A stretch of DNA of 64,000 nucleotides. Origin: Nocardia sp. NRRL S-836 (GTDB taxonomy: Bacteria; Actinomycetota; Actinomycetes; Mycobacteriales; Pseudonocardiaceae). Positions 42,447 to 52,368 of this stretch are shown piece after piece. Both the position numbers and the translations under genes were made by a program. The stretch is from assembly GCF_001279525.1 (NCBI RefSeq), contig NZ_LGDY01000124.1, forward strand, positions 1-64,000, read 5' to 3'. The first letter of the stretch is position 1, and every line of letters starts with the position of its first letter. The notes beneath the pieces are model-generated. The model did no database searches, had not been told where the DNA came from, and saw only the letters and a program-made list of their open reading frames with translations.

Positions 42447-44210
42447 GTGGCCACGCGCAACAACGAAGGCGAAGCACCGCACACCCCCGCCGCCCCTCCG
42501 ATCACCGGCAGGCTGGGGCCCGCCGAACGCGAGGAGGCGTGGCAGCGCCTGGGGTCGGAGACGTTCGACGTCGTGGTGATCGGCGGCGGCGTGGTCGGCG
42601 TCGGCGCGGCACTGGACGCGGCCACGCGCGGGCTGCGAGTGGCCCTCGTCGAGGCCCGTGACCTGGCCTCCGGCACGTCGAGCCGGTCGTCGAAGCTCTT
42701 CCACGGCGGCCTGCGCTACCTCGAACAGCTGGAGTTCGGCCTGGTCCGCGAGGCCCTGCGGGAACGCGAGCTGATGCTGACGAGGATCGCGCCGCACCTG
42801 GTGAAGCCGGTCGCGTTCCTCTACCCGCTGGCGAACCGCGTGTGGGAACGCCCGTACACGGCGGCCGGCCTGTTCCTCTACGACACCATGGGTGGCGCCC
42901 GTTCGGTGCCCGGCCAGAAGCACCTCACCCGAGCGGGTGCGCTGCGGCTGGTCCCGGCGCTGAAGCGCGACGCGTTGATCGGCGGCATCCGCTACTACGA
43001 CGCCCAGGCCGACGACGCCCGCCACACGATGATGGTCGGCCGCACCGCCGCCCACTACGGCGCCGTCGTGCGCACCTCCACGCAGGTCGTCGGTTTCCTG
43101 CGCGAGGCGGACCGCGTGTCCGGTGTGCGGGTCCGCGACGTCGAGGACGGCCGCGAGGTCGACGTGCGCGCCCACGCCGTGATCAACGCGACGGGCGTGT
43201 GGACCGACGAGCTGCAGCGCCTCTCGGGTTCACGCGGCCGGTTCCGCGTGCGGGCGTCGAAGGGCGTGCACATCGTCGTGCCGCGCGACCGGATCGTCGC
43301 CGAGGCCGGCATGATCCTGCGCACCGAGAAGTCCGTGCTGTTCGTGATCCCGTGGCGCAACCACTGGATCGTCGGCACCACCGACACCGACTGGAACCTC
43401 GACCTCGCGCACCCCGCCGCGACCAAGCACGACATCGACTACATCCTCGACCACGTCAACTCGGTCCTCGCGACCCCGTTGACGCACGACGACATCGAGG
43501 GCGTCTACGCGGGCCTGCGCCCGTTGCTGGCCGGCGAGTCCGACTCGACCTCGAAGCTGTCCCGCGAACACGCCGTCGCGCGCGTGGCACCGGGCCTGGT
43601 CGCGATCGCGGGCGGCAAGTACACGACCTACCGCGTCATGGGTGCCGACGCCGTGGACGCGGCCCAGGTCGACATGCCCGGCCGCATCCAGCCGTCGATC
43701 ACCGACAAGGTCCCGCTGGTGGGTGCCGACGGCTACCACGCCCTGGTCAACCAGGCCGACCAGCTGGCGGCCAAGCACGGCCTGCACCCGTACCGCGTCC
43801 GCCACCTGCTGGACCGCTACGGCTCACTGGTGCACGAGGTCCTCGGCCTCGCCGCGGGCAACCCCGAGCTGCTCAAGCCGATCGGCGCCGCCCCCGACTA
43901 CCTCCAGGTCGAGGCCGTGTACGCCGCGTCCCACGAGGGCGCCATGCACCTGGAGGACGTGCTGACCCGCCGCACCCGCATCTCCATCGAGTACGCGCAC
44001 CGCGGCGTGGAGTGCGCGGAGGCCGTGGCCCGTCTCGTGGCCCCGGTCCTCGGCTGGGACGACGACACGGTGAAGCGCGAGATCGAGGTCTACAGCGCCC
44101 GCGTCGAGTCCGAACGCACCTCTCAGACGAAGGCGGACGACCAGGCCGCCGACGCCGTCCGCGCCGCCGCACCGGAGGCACGGCCGCAGTTGACCGAACC
44201 CGTGAGCTGA
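42447..44210 (+). CDS. glpD: Aerobic glycerol-3-phosphate dehydrogenase
   Basis: 587 residues. FAD-binding V-V-V-I-G-G-G-V-V-G-V-G-A-A-L-D, G-T-S-S-R-S-S-K-L-F-H-G-G-L-R-Y-L (the family signature), and A-G-G-K-Y-T-T-Y-R are present, with the C-terminal DAO_C domain. Oxidises glycerol 3-phosphate to dihydroxyacetone phosphate, feeding electrons to quinone. GTG at 42447. The 231-bp divergent spacer 42216-42446 to glpF holds no gene; a GlpR-like operator is expected but I could not define one. Confidence 0.95.
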   Translation: MATRNNEGEAPHTPAAPPITGRLGPAEREEAWQRLGSETFDVVVIGGGVVGVGAALDAATRGLRVALVEARDLASGTSSRSSKLFHGGLRYLEQLEFGLVREALRERELMLTRIAPHLVKPVAFLYPLANRVWERPYTAAGLFLYDTMGGARSVPGQKHLTRAGALRLVPALKRDALIGGIRYYDAQADDARHTMMVGRTAAHYGAVVRTSTQVVGFLREADRVSGVRVRDVEDGREVDVRAHAVINATGVWTDELQRLSGSRGRFRVRASKGVHIVVPRDRIVAEAGMILRTEKSVLFVIPWRNHWIVGTTDTDWNLDLAHPAATKHDIDYILDHVNSVLATPLTHDDIEGVYAGLRPLLAGESDSTSKLSREHAVARVAPGLVAIAGGKYTTYRVMGADAVDAAQVDMPGRIQPSITDKVPLVGADGYHALVNQADQLAAKHGLHPYRVRHLLDRYGSLVHEVLGLAAGNPELLKPIGAAPDYLQVEAVYAASHEGAMHLEDVLTRRTRISIEYAHRGVECAEAVARLVAPVLGWDDDTVKREIEVYSARVESERTSQTKADDQAADAVRAAAPEARPQLTEPVS

Positions 44211-44238
44211 CCGGCCGACCTCGGGCATGCTGGGTGGC

Positions 44239-45675
44239 ATGTCTGGGGTTGATCGTCGTACGTTCCTGCTCGCCACCGCCGCCGCCGGTGCCGCCACCAC
44301 GGCCCTTCCCGGCTCCGCGCACGCCGCCACGCCCGTCTTCGAGCACGGCGTCGCCTCCGGTGATCCGTTGCCGGACGGCGTCCTGCTGTGGACCCGCGTG
44401 GTCACCACCGAACCGATCCGCTGGGAGGTGGCCAAGGACCCCGCGTTCACGCGCGTGGTCGCCCACGGCCACACCGTGACCGGCGCCCACCGCGACCACA
44501 CGGTGAAGGTCGAGGTCTCCGGCCTCCGCCCGGCCACCCACTACTACTACCGCTTCACCGCGGCCGGCACGCTCTCCCCCGTCGGCCGCACGAAAACCGC
44601 TCCCCGCCCGTCCGACGACTGCGGCTCGCTGAAGTTCGGCGTGGTCTCCTGCTCGAACTGGATCGCCGGCCACTTCGCCGCCTACGGCTACCTCGCCTCC
44701 CGCGACGACCTGGACGCCGTCATCCACCTCGGCGACTACATCTACGAGTACTTCGAACCGGGCGTCCGCGTCACCGAGCCGCAGGCCGAGTGCGAAACCC
44801 TCGCCGACTACCGCACCCGCCACGCGCAGTACAAAACCGACCCGCACCTGCAGTCCCTGCACGCCAAGCACCCGTTCGTGGCAACGTGGGACGACCACGA
44901 GTCGGCCGAGAACGCCTCGTCCATCGGCTCCCCGGTCCACGACCCGGCCACCGAGGGCCCCTGGGCCACCCGCCTGGCCGCCGCGACGCAGGCCTACTTC
45001 GAGTGGATGCCGGTCCGCGAGGGCAAACTGACCCGCCGCCTGCACTTCGGCCGCCTCGCCGACCTCACCATGCTGGACCTGCGCAGCTACCGCACCGACA
45101 CCACCATCCTCGGCCCCGCCCAACGCCACTGGCTCGCCTCGTCATTGGTGGACGGCCGCGCCCGCTGGAAGCTGGTGGGCAACTCGGTGATGCTGTCGCC
45201 GTTGAAGATCCCGCCCCTGCCCGGCCAGCCCTCCACCAACACCGACCAGTGGGACGGCTTCCCCGCGGACCGCGACCACGTGCTGCGCGCCCTGGACCGG
45301 GCAGGCATGAAGAACGCCGTGTTCCTGACCGGCGACATCCACTCGTCGTGGGCGATCGACGTGCCGTTCGGCGACACCACGGTGGCCACGGAGTTCGTCA
45401 CGACCTCGGTGACCTCCGACAATTTCGACGAACGGATCGGCGTGCCCCCACGGACGGCGTCGCTGCAGATCGAGGCCCAGTTCCGCACGCTGAACCCGCA
45501 CGTGAAGTTCGTGGAACTCGACTCGCACGGCGCGCAGGTGCTGACGGTGACGCCGGAGCAGGTGCAGATGGACTGGCACTACGTGGCGGACAAACGGGAC
45601 CCGAACACGTCGACCGCGCTCACGCACTCGTGGCGCACACGCCACAACACCGCACAGGTGGAACAGATCCTGTAA
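44239..45675 (+). CDS. phoD: Secreted PhoD-family alkaline phosphatase
   Basis: 478 residues. Tat signal D-R-R-T-F-L-L near the N-terminus, cleavage after A-H-A-A, an Fn3-like PhoD_N domain (about 35-125), then the metallophosphatase with V-S-C-S-N-W, H-L-G-D-Y-I-Y-E-Y, T-W-D-D-H-E and F-L-T-G-D-I-H-S-S-W metal-binding motifs. Hydrolyses phosphodiesters and monoesters outside the cell with Ca/Fe. ATG at 44239 is chosen since it puts the twin-arginine close to the N-terminus; ATG 44227 is possible. No pho box was identified. Confidence 0.92.
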   Translation: MSGVDRRTFLLATAAAGAATTALPGSAHAATPVFEHGVASGDPLPDGVLLWTRVVTTEPIRWEVAKDPAFTRVVAHGHTVTGAHRDHTVKVEVSGLRPATHYYYRFTAAGTLSPVGRTKTAPRPSDDCGSLKFGVVSCSNWIAGHFAAYGYLASRDDLDAVIHLGDYIYEYFEPGVRVTEPQAECETLADYRTRHAQYKTDPHLQSLHAKHPFVATWDDHESAENASSIGSPVHDPATEGPWATRLAAATQAYFEWMPVREGKLTRRLHFGRLADLTMLDLRSYRTDTTILGPAQRHWLASSLVDGRARWKLVGNSVMLSPLKIPPLPGQPSTNTDQWDGFPADRDHVLRALDRAGMKNAVFLTGDIHSSWAIDVPFGDTTVATEFVTTSVTSDNFDERIGVPPRTASLQIEAQFRTLNPHVKFVELDSHGAQVLTVTPEQVQMDWHYVADKRDPNTSTALTHSWRTRHNTAQVEQIL

Positions 45676-45700
45676 CCACACCGCTGTTCCAGCCAAGGCG

Positions 45701-45775
45701 AGGCAAGGCGTTACCTGTGATCGAGCCGCAGGCGAGGCGTTCGCTTTTGATCGAGCCGAAGGCGAGGCGTCAAAG
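45701..45775. repeat. 30-bp tandem repeats downstream of phoD
   Basis: Two full units (45701-45730, 45731-45760) and part of a third share GGCGAGGCGTT and TGATCGAGCCG; period 30 bp. Part of the 549-bp gap 45676-46224, which holds no convincing gene and consists of repeats and hairpins. Confidence 0.7.
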
Positions 45776-45840
45776 CCTTTCCTCGGGCGGTTCCGCGGTG
45801 GGTGGCTTCCCCGTCTAGCGCTCCGATCGTTTGCCGGGCA

Positions 45841-45923
45841 CGGGAAGGGGAGTCAAACCGACACGCTTTTCGTGAAGGGGAGTCAAACCGACACGCTTTT
45901 CGTCGGTTTGACTCCCCTTCCCG
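45841..45923. terminator. Duplicated-arm hairpin downstream of phoD
   Basis: A 30-bp direct repeat (45844-45873, 45874-45903) begins with GAAGGGGAGTCAAACCGAC. The complement follows once at 45902-45923. The first arm plus flank (45841-45862) matches the right arm perfectly over 22 bp; the second arm (45874-45892) matches over 19 bp with a 9-base loop. Only one pairing can exist at a time. Confidence 0.8.
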
Positions 45924-46048
45924 GGTCTGGCTCGCTCTGTGAGTGCTAGACGGGGCAGACGCCCACCGCAACGCAACCAAACAAAGCAACCGGCAGCCGC
46001 CCCAAGCACCAGGCGTGCCATCTACCTGCTCAAGGCGCTGGAAGGCTT

Positions 46049-46097
46049 CTTTGGGAGTGTCGGGGTCTGGGGCGGAGCCCCAGGAACCCCCCCAAAG
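46049..46097. terminator. Imperfect GC-rich hairpin
   Basis: CTTTGGG (46049-46055) pairs with CCCAAAG (46091-46097); inside, TGGGGC and GCCCCA flank GGA. Similar CT-GGGG-C hairpins are widespread between actinomycete genes. It lies between phoD and the convergent M20 gene. Confidence 0.6.
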
Positions 46098-46132
46098 TCC
46101 AAGCTAACGCAGGCATCCCCTCAAAAACAGGA

Positions 46133-46179
46133 CCCCCTGATCAACCCGACTGTACTCAGCAGGTCTGACAATCAGGGGG
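46133..46179. terminator. Hairpin enclosing the third copy of the shared 20-nt motif
   Basis: CCCCCTGAT (46133-46141) pairs with ATCAGGGGG (46171-46179); GTACTCAGCAGGTCTGACAA lies at 46152-46171, in the loop and touching the right arm. About 45 bases beyond the stop of the M20 gene, so a likely terminator for it. Confidence 0.65.
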
Positions 46180-46224
46180 CCCGCATCCAGCTCAAGCCGC
46201 AGACTCAAAGCCGCAGACTCAACC

Positions 46225-47511
46225 TCAAGCCAGCGCAGCCAGCGCCGTGTGCACCATCACCCGCACCCCGACGAGCAAAGCCCGCTCATCCAGGTCGAAC
46301 GTCGGCTGGTGCAGATCCCGCTGCTTCTCCACCCCGTTCCACACCCCGAGCCGCGCGAACGACCCGGGAACGTGTTCGAGGTACCACCCGAAGTCTTCGC
46401 CACCGGACGACTGCTCGGTCCCGGCCAGCGCGTCGTCCCCGAGCGCCGCTTCGATCCCGGCGCGCAGGATCTGCGTCGACTCCCGCTCGTTCACCACGGG
46501 CGGCACGCCACGGCGGTGGTGCAGGTCGAACCCGACTCCGGTCGGCAGCAGCAGCCCGGTAACGAGGTCCTTGACCAGCGGCTCCAGCTCGGCCCAGATG
46601 TCGCGGTCGCCGGTGCGCAATGTGCCGCGCAGCACGCCGTCCTGCGGCACCGCGTTGGGCGCCTCACCGGCGTGCACCGCACCCCACACCAGGACGGTGC
46701 CGGACCGCGGGTCGACCCGGCGCGACAGCATCGTCGGCAGGCCGGTGATCACCGTGCCCAGCGCGTGCACCAGGTCGGCGGTCAGGTGCGGGCGGGACGT
46801 GTGGCCGCCCGGCGACGAGAGCCGCAGCTCCAGCAGGTCCGAGGCGGACGTGATGGCGCCGATGCGGGTGCCGATGCGGCCCACCTGCAGCCGCGGGTCG
46901 CAGTGCAGGCCGAAGATGCGCTCCACGCCGTCGAGGCCGCCGGCGGCGAGCACGTCGAGTGCTCCACCGGGCATGACCTCCTCGGCCGGCTGGAACACCA
47001 GCCGCACGCGGCCCGGCAGTTCCGTGGCGGACGCCAGCGCCAGTGCCGCGCCCAGCAGCACCGTCGTGTGGGCGTCGTGGCCGCACGCGTGCGACACACC
47101 GTCCACAGTGGAGGCGAACGGGGAGCCGGTGTTCTCGTGCAACGGCAGCGCGTCCATGTCGGCGCGCAACGCGACGATGCGGGGGCCGCGGCCGATGTCG
47201 CAGATCAGGCCGGTGCCGCCGGGCAGCACGCGGGGTTTGAGGCCCACCTCGCGCAGCAGGTTCGCCACGAGCTCGGTGGTGTTGTACTCGCGCCGGGACA
47301 GCTCGGGGTGGGCGTGGATGTGGCGCCGCCAGGCCACGACGTCCGAGGCGTGTGCCTTCAGCCAGTCGTCGAGCCAGGCGGGGCCGCGGCCCTCTCCGAG
47401 ATCATCCACAGGAGACATGCTCACCCCGGTGGGGCCGACGAGCATCTCGGTGGCGGAGGAAGCGGTGTTGCCGGAAGGGGCCCCGGAGGGGCGGGAGTCC
47501 AGGACCGTCAT
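46225..47511 (-). CDS. M20-family amidohydrolase (AmiA1-like)
   Basis: 428 residues. Dimetal peptidase core with R-H-I-H-A-H-P-E-L-S, D-M-D-A-L-P-L, S-H-A-C-G-H-D-A-H-T and Q-P-A-E-E, plus the lid domain between. These M20D enzymes hydrolyse N-acyl amino acids or similar amides. ATG at 47511 overlaps the stop of the upstream paralogue as ATGA (47508-47511). The pair matches amiB1-amiA1 (Rv3306c-Rv3305c) in order and in proximity to lpdA/glpD. The N-terminal about 40 residues are unconserved and Ser/Gly-rich. Confidence 0.88.
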   Translation of the reverse strand: MTVLDSRPSGAPSGNTASSATEMLVGPTGVSMSPVDDLGEGRGPAWLDDWLKAHASDVVAWRRHIHAHPELSRREYNTTELVANLLREVGLKPRVLPGGTGLICDIGRGPRIVALRADMDALPLHENTGSPFASTVDGVSHACGHDAHTTVLLGAALALASATELPGRVRLVFQPAEEVMPGGALDVLAAGGLDGVERIFGLHCDPRLQVGRIGTRIGAITSASDLLELRLSSPGGHTSRPHLTADLVHALGTVITGLPTMLSRRVDPRSGTVLVWGAVHAGEAPNAVPQDGVLRGTLRTGDRDIWAELEPLVKDLVTGLLLPTGVGFDLHHRRGVPPVVNERESTQILRAGIEAALGDDALAGTEQSSGGEDFGWYLEHVPGSFARLGVWNGVEKQRDLHQPTFDLDERALLVGVRVMVHTALAALA

Positions 47512-48680
47512 GCGGCACCTCCGCTGGCCAGCAGTCGTGCGCGCTGCTGGGGGTCGGTGGCTGTCGCGATCGTCGTCCAGGCCATGGCGAGTGCTCCTTC
47601 GAGCATCGCACGGTCGGCCGATGCCGACGCACAGGCGGTCGCGAACTCTTGTTGGTGGTTCACCGCGTCTCCGCAGTCGATGGCTATGGTCGGGTGGATT
47701 GCGGGCAGCACCCTGGTGACGTTGCCCATGTCGGTGCTCCCGATCTTCTTGCTCGCTTCCTCTGCTCGGGAAAGCGGTCGTCGTCCCAGCTCGGTGGCCG
47801 CGTGCCGGTAGGCATCGGCGAGCCACGGGTCAGGTGTCAGTTCGGCGTAGATCGGCGAGACCTGCACGACCTCATGGGTGCAGCCGGTCGCCAGTGCTCC
47901 GGCGCCGAAACAGTCCCGGATCCGGTTCTCCAGGCGCTGCAACGATTCCAGGTTTTCCGCCCTCACATCGAACATCGCCGATGCGCGGGCGGGTATTACG
48001 TTCGGGACCGTGCCACCGTTGGTGACGATGCCGCTCACCATCTGGCCGGGCTCGAGGTGCTGCCGCAGCAGGCTGATCGAGATCTGCGCGACGGTGACCG
48101 CGTCGGCGGCGTTGATGCCCAGGTGCGGGGCGGCGGCCGCGTGTGACGGCTTGCCGCTGTAGTGCACCTCGAGGTCGGTGATGGCGAGCGAACGCGCCGC
48201 GCAGGACTCGTACGGCGCGGGGTGCACCATCATCGAGAACGAGACGTCGTCGAACACGCCTCGCTCCAGCATCAGCACCTTACCGCCGCCGACCTCTTCC
48301 GCCGGTGTTCCGATCACCTTGACGGTGATACCCAGCCGGTCGGCGATGTCACGCAACGCGAGCGCGGTTCCCACGGACGCAGCAGCGATGACGTTGTGCC
48401 CGCACGCGTGCCCGACCTCGGGCAACGCGTCGTACTCGGCACACAGTCCCAGCACCAGCTCGCCGTCGCCGAACGTGGCGACGAACGCGGTGTCCAGGCC
48501 GGCGACGCCGCTGTCGACCTTGAAGCCCTCGCGGGCCAGCAGGGAGGTGATCTTCTCGGCGCTGCGGTGCTCGGAGAACGCCAGCTCAGGCTCGGCGTGG
48601 ATCGAGTGCGACAGGTCAACCAGCGCGTCGGAGTACCGCTCGACGGTCGAGCGTGTGCTGATCTTCAAGTCGGTACTCAT
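47508..48680 (-). CDS. M20-family amidohydrolase (AmiB1-like)
   Basis: 390 residues. Same family as the next gene: H-S-I-H-A-E-P-E-L-A-F, C-A-E-Y-D-A-L-P, G-H-A-C-G-H-N and G-T-P-A-E-E-V-G-G-G, the signature of the AbgB/AmiB type that has Asn instead of Asp after the metal His. ATG at 48680. First gene of a two-gene operon; probably partner in cleaving acyl- or aminobenzoyl-type amides. The two enzymes may form a heterodimer as in AbgAB, which is inference. Confidence 0.88.
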   Translation of the reverse strand: MSTDLKISTRSTVERYSDALVDLSHSIHAEPELAFSEHRSAEKITSLLAREGFKVDSGVAGLDTAFVATFGDGELVLGLCAEYDALPEVGHACGHNVIAAASVGTALALRDIADRLGITVKVIGTPAEEVGGGKVLMLERGVFDDVSFSMMVHPAPYESCAARSLAITDLEVHYSGKPSHAAAAPHLGINAADAVTVAQISISLLRQHLEPGQMVSGIVTNGGTVPNVIPARASAMFDVRAENLESLQRLENRIRDCFGAGALATGCTHEVVQVSPIYAELTPDPWLADAYRHAATELGRRPLSRAEEASKKIGSTDMGNVTRVLPAIHPTIAIDCGDAVNHQQEFATACASASADRAMLEGALAMAWTTIATATDPQQRARLLASGGAA

Positions 48681-48837
48681 TTGCCACCATCCTGCATCAC
48701 CACTCCAAACCCGCGGCGCGCTGATGATGATCAACCGGCTGGCCGGTCGCAGCGCTGCGCCGAGCGGCGAGCGAGTTTCGGTCTGACCGATCAACGATGA
48801 CGCAAGTGGCCGGGAATCACGCTTAACTTCGACTATT

Positions 48838-48858
48838 GCGTCCCACTGGATGGGACGC
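48838..48858. promoter_or_regulatory. Inverted repeat upstream of the M20 operon
   Basis: GCGTCCCA (48838-48845) and TGGGACGC (48851-48858), perfect 8-bp dyad with 5-base spacer in the 214-bp spacer 48681-48894. It is 37 bases past the stop of the small membrane-protein gene and 158 bases before the M20 start, so it is either that gene's terminator or an operator. Confidence 0.45.
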
Positions 48859-48894
48859 GCCGTCTCAGCGCGAGCGCACCTCCACGTCCTCGGG

Positions 48895-49188
48895 TTAGCC
48901 CTTCTTGGCCGCCCGTGCCTTGCGCCAGGCCGCCCACCGCTTCTTGTTGCGGTAGTAGACCACCACGAACAGGACCAGCGCGATTCCGCCGATCCACAGC
49001 TTGCGCTTGGTCTCCTGCCGCACCTCAGGCGACGGTTCCTGGGGCGCGTTCACGCTCGGGCCAGGGTTCACCGTCGTCTGCCCGGCCACCACCACGGGGG
49101 CGTTCGCGCTCTCCTCAGCAACGGACGTTCCGGCGAGACCGAGAACGCCCATCAGCGCGAACACGCAGGCCAGCAGCAACCTCGACAT
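48895..49188 (-). CDS. Small exported membrane protein
   Basis: 97 residues. Signal peptide or N-terminal membrane helix (M-S-R-L-L-L-A-C-V-F-A-L-M-G-V-L), a Pro/Ala/Val-rich extracytoplasmic segment of about 35 residues, a second membrane helix (L-W-I-G-G-I-A-L-V-L-F-V-V-V-Y) and a strongly basic C-terminus (R-N-K-K-R-W-A-A-W-R-K). Topology suits a sortase-like anchored or small scaffold protein, but no sorting motif is seen. Function unknown. Confidence 0.7.
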   Translation of the reverse strand: MSRLLLACVFALMGVLGLAGTSVAEESANAPVVVAGQTTVNPGPSVNAPQEPSPEVRQETKRKLWIGGIALVLFVVVYYRNKKRWAAWRKARAAKKG

Positions 49189-49244
49189 GGCCTGAACTCT
49201 ACAACGAATACCACGTTCGAAGGTCACCCAAACTAGTTACACGC

Positions 49245-50240
49245 TCACCCAGCGTCCGTTTGGAACGCCTTCAGGAGCTGCTCCGCCGCGAGCGTCGCGG
49301 TGAGCTCACCGGTGCGCACCTTCTCCTCCAGCGAGGGCGCCAGCGCGCGCACGGCGGCGCTCTCGCGGACCTGCCGCCACAGCTCGTCGTGGACCATCAT
49401 CCAGGTCCAGTCGACCTGCTGGCGGCGGCGCCGTTCGTCCAGCTCGCCGGCCTCGCGCAGGGTGGTCCGGTGTTCCAGCACGCGGGACCACAGCTCGTCC
49501 AGACCGGCGCCGGTGAGGCCCGAGCACGTGAGCACCGGCGGGTGCCACACCGCGTCCGGGGCGCGCAGCAGCTTCAGCGCGCCCGCCAGCTCCCGTGCGG
49601 CCTTGCGGGCGTCCAGCTCGTGCTCGCCGTCGGCCTTGTTGACCGCGATGACGTCCGCGAGCTCCAGGACGCCCTTCTTGATGCCCTGCAGCTGGTCGCC
49701 GGTGCGCGCGAGGGTGAGGAACAGCGAGCAGTCCGTCATGTTCGCGACGGCCACCTCGGACTGTCCGACGCCGACCGTCTCGACCAGCACCACGTCGAAG
49801 CCGGCGGCCTCGACCAGCACGATCGTCTCGCGGGTGGCCTTGGCGACGCCACCGAGCGTGCCGGAGGTCGGCGACGGCCGGATGAACGCGTCCGGGCTCA
49901 CCGACAGCCGTGCCATCCGTGTCTTGTCGCCCAGAATGCTGCCGCCGGTGCGGGTGGACGACGGGTCGACGGCGAGCACCGCGACCCGGTGACCCCGCTC
50001 GACCAGCGTGGTGCCCAGCGCGTCGATGAACGTCGACTTGCCGACACCGGGCACGCCGGTGATGCCGACCCTGACCGCGCCGCCGGACTTCGGCAGCAGC
50101 TCGACCAGCAGCTCCTGCGCCTTGGCCCGGTGGTCGGCACGGGTCGACTCGACCAGCGTGATGGCCCTGGCCAGCACACTGCGATCGCCGTCGAGCACGC
50201 CCTTCGCGTACTCGGCGACGTCGATCGCCCTCCTAGCCAT
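49245..50240 (-). CDS. meaB: Methylmalonyl-CoA mutase-associated GTPase
   Basis: 331 residues, G3E GTPase of the MeaB/ArgK type. Walker [14 protein letters not shown] (switch), [10 protein letters not shown] and N-K-A-D are present. It loads and protects adenosylcobalamin in methylmalonyl-CoA mutase. ATG at 50240 overlaps the mutB stop by 8 bases. The operon mutA-mutB-meaB is read right to left. Confidence 0.95.
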   Translation of the reverse strand: MARRAIDVAEYAKGVLDGDRSVLARAITLVESTRADHRAKAQELLVELLPKSGGAVRVGITGVPGVGKSTFIDALGTTLVERGHRVAVLAVDPSSTRTGGSILGDKTRMARLSVSPDAFIRPSPTSGTLGGVAKATRETIVLVEAAGFDVVLVETVGVGQSEVAVANMTDCSLFLTLARTGDQLQGIKKGVLELADVIAVNKADGEHELDARKAARELAGALKLLRAPDAVWHPPVLTCSGLTGAGLDELWSRVLEHRTTLREAGELDERRRRQQVDWTWMMVHDELWRQVRESAAVRALAPSLEEKVRTGELTATLAAEQLLKAFQTDAG

Positions 50241-52368
50241 GGTGGCCGAGCTGGTCCGCGAGCTTCACCAGCAGGTCCTTGGCCGCGTCCGCGATCACGG
50301 TGCCGGGCGGGAAGATCGCCGACGCGCCCGCCGCGTACAGCTCGTCGAAGTCCTGCGGCGGGATCACGCCACCGACGACGATCATGATGTCCGCGCGGCC
50401 GAGCCTGGCCAGCTCCTCCCTGAGCGCGGGCACCAGCGTCAGGTGGCCCGCCGCCAGCGAGGACACGCCGACGATGTGCACGTCGGCCTCGGCGGCCTGG
50501 CGCGCGACCTCGTCCGGCGTCTGGAACAGCGGGCCGACGTCGACGTCGAAGCCGAGGTCCGCGAACGCCGTCGCGATCACCTTCTGGCCGCGGTCGTGCC
50601 CGTCCTGCCCCATCTTGGCGACCAGGATGCGCGGCCTGCGCCCCTCTTCCTCCGCGAACGTCTCGACGACCGCGCGGCAGGCGTCCACGTTGGACACTTG
50701 GCCGACCTCCTGCCGGTAGACACCGGAAATGGTGCGGATCTGCGCGCTGTGCCGGCCCCACACCTTGCCCAGCGCCTCGGAGATCTCCCCGACCGTGGCC
50801 TTGGCGCGGGCCGCGTCGATGGCCAGCTCCAGCAGGTTGCCGCCACCGCCCGCCGCGTTCGTCAGGGCCTGCAGCGCACCGTCCACAGCGGACTGGTCGC
50901 GTTCCTCCCTGAGCCTGCGCAGCTTCTCCAGCTGCTGCGTCCGCACACCGGCGTTGTCGACCTTGAGGACCTCGATCTGCTCGTCGCTGGTCACCAGGTA
51001 CTTGTTGACGCCGATCACCGGCTGCCGCCCGGAGTCGATGCGCGCCTGCGTGCGCGCCGCCGCCTCCTCGATGCGCAGCTTCGGGATGCCCTCGTCGATC
51101 GCGCGCGCCATCCCGCCGGCCTTCTCGACCTCGGTGATGTGCTCCCACGCCTTCGCGGCCAGCTCGTTCGTGAGCCGTTCGACGTACGCGCTGCCACCCC
51201 ACGGGTCGATGACCCGCGTGGTGCCCGACTCCTGCTGCAGCAGCAGCTGCGTGTTGCGGGCGATGCGCGCGCTGAAGTCCGTCGGCAGCGCGAGCGCCTC
51301 GTCCAAGGCGTTGGTGTGCAACGACTGCGTGTGCCCCTGCGTCGCCGCCATGGCCTCGACGCACGTGCGCGCGACGTTGTTGAACACGTCCTGCGCGGTG
51401 AGCGACCACCCGGACGTCTGGCAGTGCGTGCGCAGGCTGAGCGACTTCTGGCTCTTCGGCTCGAACCCGTTGACCAGCTTCGCCCACAGCAGCCGCGCGG
51501 CCCGCATCTTGGCGATCTCCATGAAGAAGTTCATGCCGATCGCCCAGAAGAAGCTCAGCCGCGGCGCGAACGCGTCGACGTCCAGCCCGGCCGCCCTGCC
51601 GGCGCGGATGTACTCGACGCCGTCGGCCAGCGTGTACGCGAGCTCCAGGTCGGCGGTCGCCCCCGCCTCCTGCATGTGGTAGCCGGAGATCGAGATGGAG
51701 TTGAACTTCGGCATGTGCGCGCTGGTGTAGCTGAAGATGTCGGAGATGATCCGCATCGACGGCTGCGGCGGGTAGATGTAGGTGTTGCGGACCATGAACT
51801 CCTTGAGGATGTCGTTCTGGATGGTCCCCATGAGCTGCTCCGGCTTCACCCCCTGCTCCTCCGCGGCCACCACGAACAGCGCGAGGATGGGCAGCACCGC
51901 GCCGTTCATCGTCATCGACACGGACATCTTGTCCAGCGGGATGCCGTCGAAGAGCGTCCGCATGTCGTAGATCGAGTCGATCGCGACCCCCGCCATGCCG
52001 ACGTCACCGGCCACGCGCGGGTGGTCCGAGTCGTAGCCGCGGTGCGTGGCCAGGTCGAAGGCGACCGACAGCCCCTTCTGCCCGGCCGCGAGGTTGCGGC
52101 GGTAGAAGGCGTTGGACTCCTCGGCCGTCGAGAAGCCCGCGTACTGCCGGATCGTCCACGGCTGGTTGACGTACATCGTCGGGTACGGCCCGCGCAGGAA
52201 CGGCGCGACGCCGGGGTAGGTCCGCAGGAAGTCGAGACCGTCCACATCGGACGGCCCGTAGACCGGCTTGACCGCGATGCCCTCCGGCGTCTCCCAGGAG
52301 GGCAGGTCGGTCTTGTACTCCGCCTGCGGCAGCGGCCCGAGCTCGACGTCCGCGAAGTTGGGGATCAT
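50233..52368 (-). CDS. mutB: Methylmalonyl-CoA mutase large (catalytic) subunit
   Basis: 711 residues. TIM-barrel domain binds CoA ([18 protein letters not shown] near residue 75) and the C-terminal domain binds B12 with the D-G-H-D-R-G (DxHxxG) loop supplying the cobalt ligand. Interconverts methylmalonyl-CoA and succinyl-CoA, linking the acyl-CoA carboxylase products of this region to the TCA cycle. ATG at 52368 overlaps the mutA stop as ATGA. Confidence 0.96.
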   Translation of the reverse strand: MIPNFADVELGPLPQAEYKTDLPSWETPEGIAVKPVYGPSDVDGLDFLRTYPGVAPFLRGPYPTMYVNQPWTIRQYAGFSTAEESNAFYRRNLAAGQKGLSVAFDLATHRGYDSDHPRVAGDVGMAGVAIDSIYDMRTLFDGIPLDKMSVSMTMNGAVLPILALFVVAAEEQGVKPEQLMGTIQNDILKEFMVRNTYIYPPQPSMRIISDIFSYTSAHMPKFNSISISGYHMQEAGATADLELAYTLADGVEYIRAGRAAGLDVDAFAPRLSFFWAIGMNFFMEIAKMRAARLLWAKLVNGFEPKSQKSLSLRTHCQTSGWSLTAQDVFNNVARTCVEAMAATQGHTQSLHTNALDEALALPTDFSARIARNTQLLLQQESGTTRVIDPWGGSAYVERLTNELAAKAWEHITEVEKAGGMARAIDEGIPKLRIEEAAARTQARIDSGRQPVIGVNKYLVTSDEQIEVLKVDNAGVRTQQLEKLRRLREERDQSAVDGALQALTNAAGGGGNLLELAIDAARAKATVGEISEALGKVWGRHSAQIRTISGVYRQEVGQVSNVDACRAVVETFAEEEGRRPRILVAKMGQDGHDRGQKVIATAFADLGFDVDVGPLFQTPDEVARQAAEADVHIVGVSSLAAGHLTLVPALREELARLGRADIMIVVGGVIPPQDFDELYAAGASAIFPPGTVIADAAKDLLVKLADQLGHHG

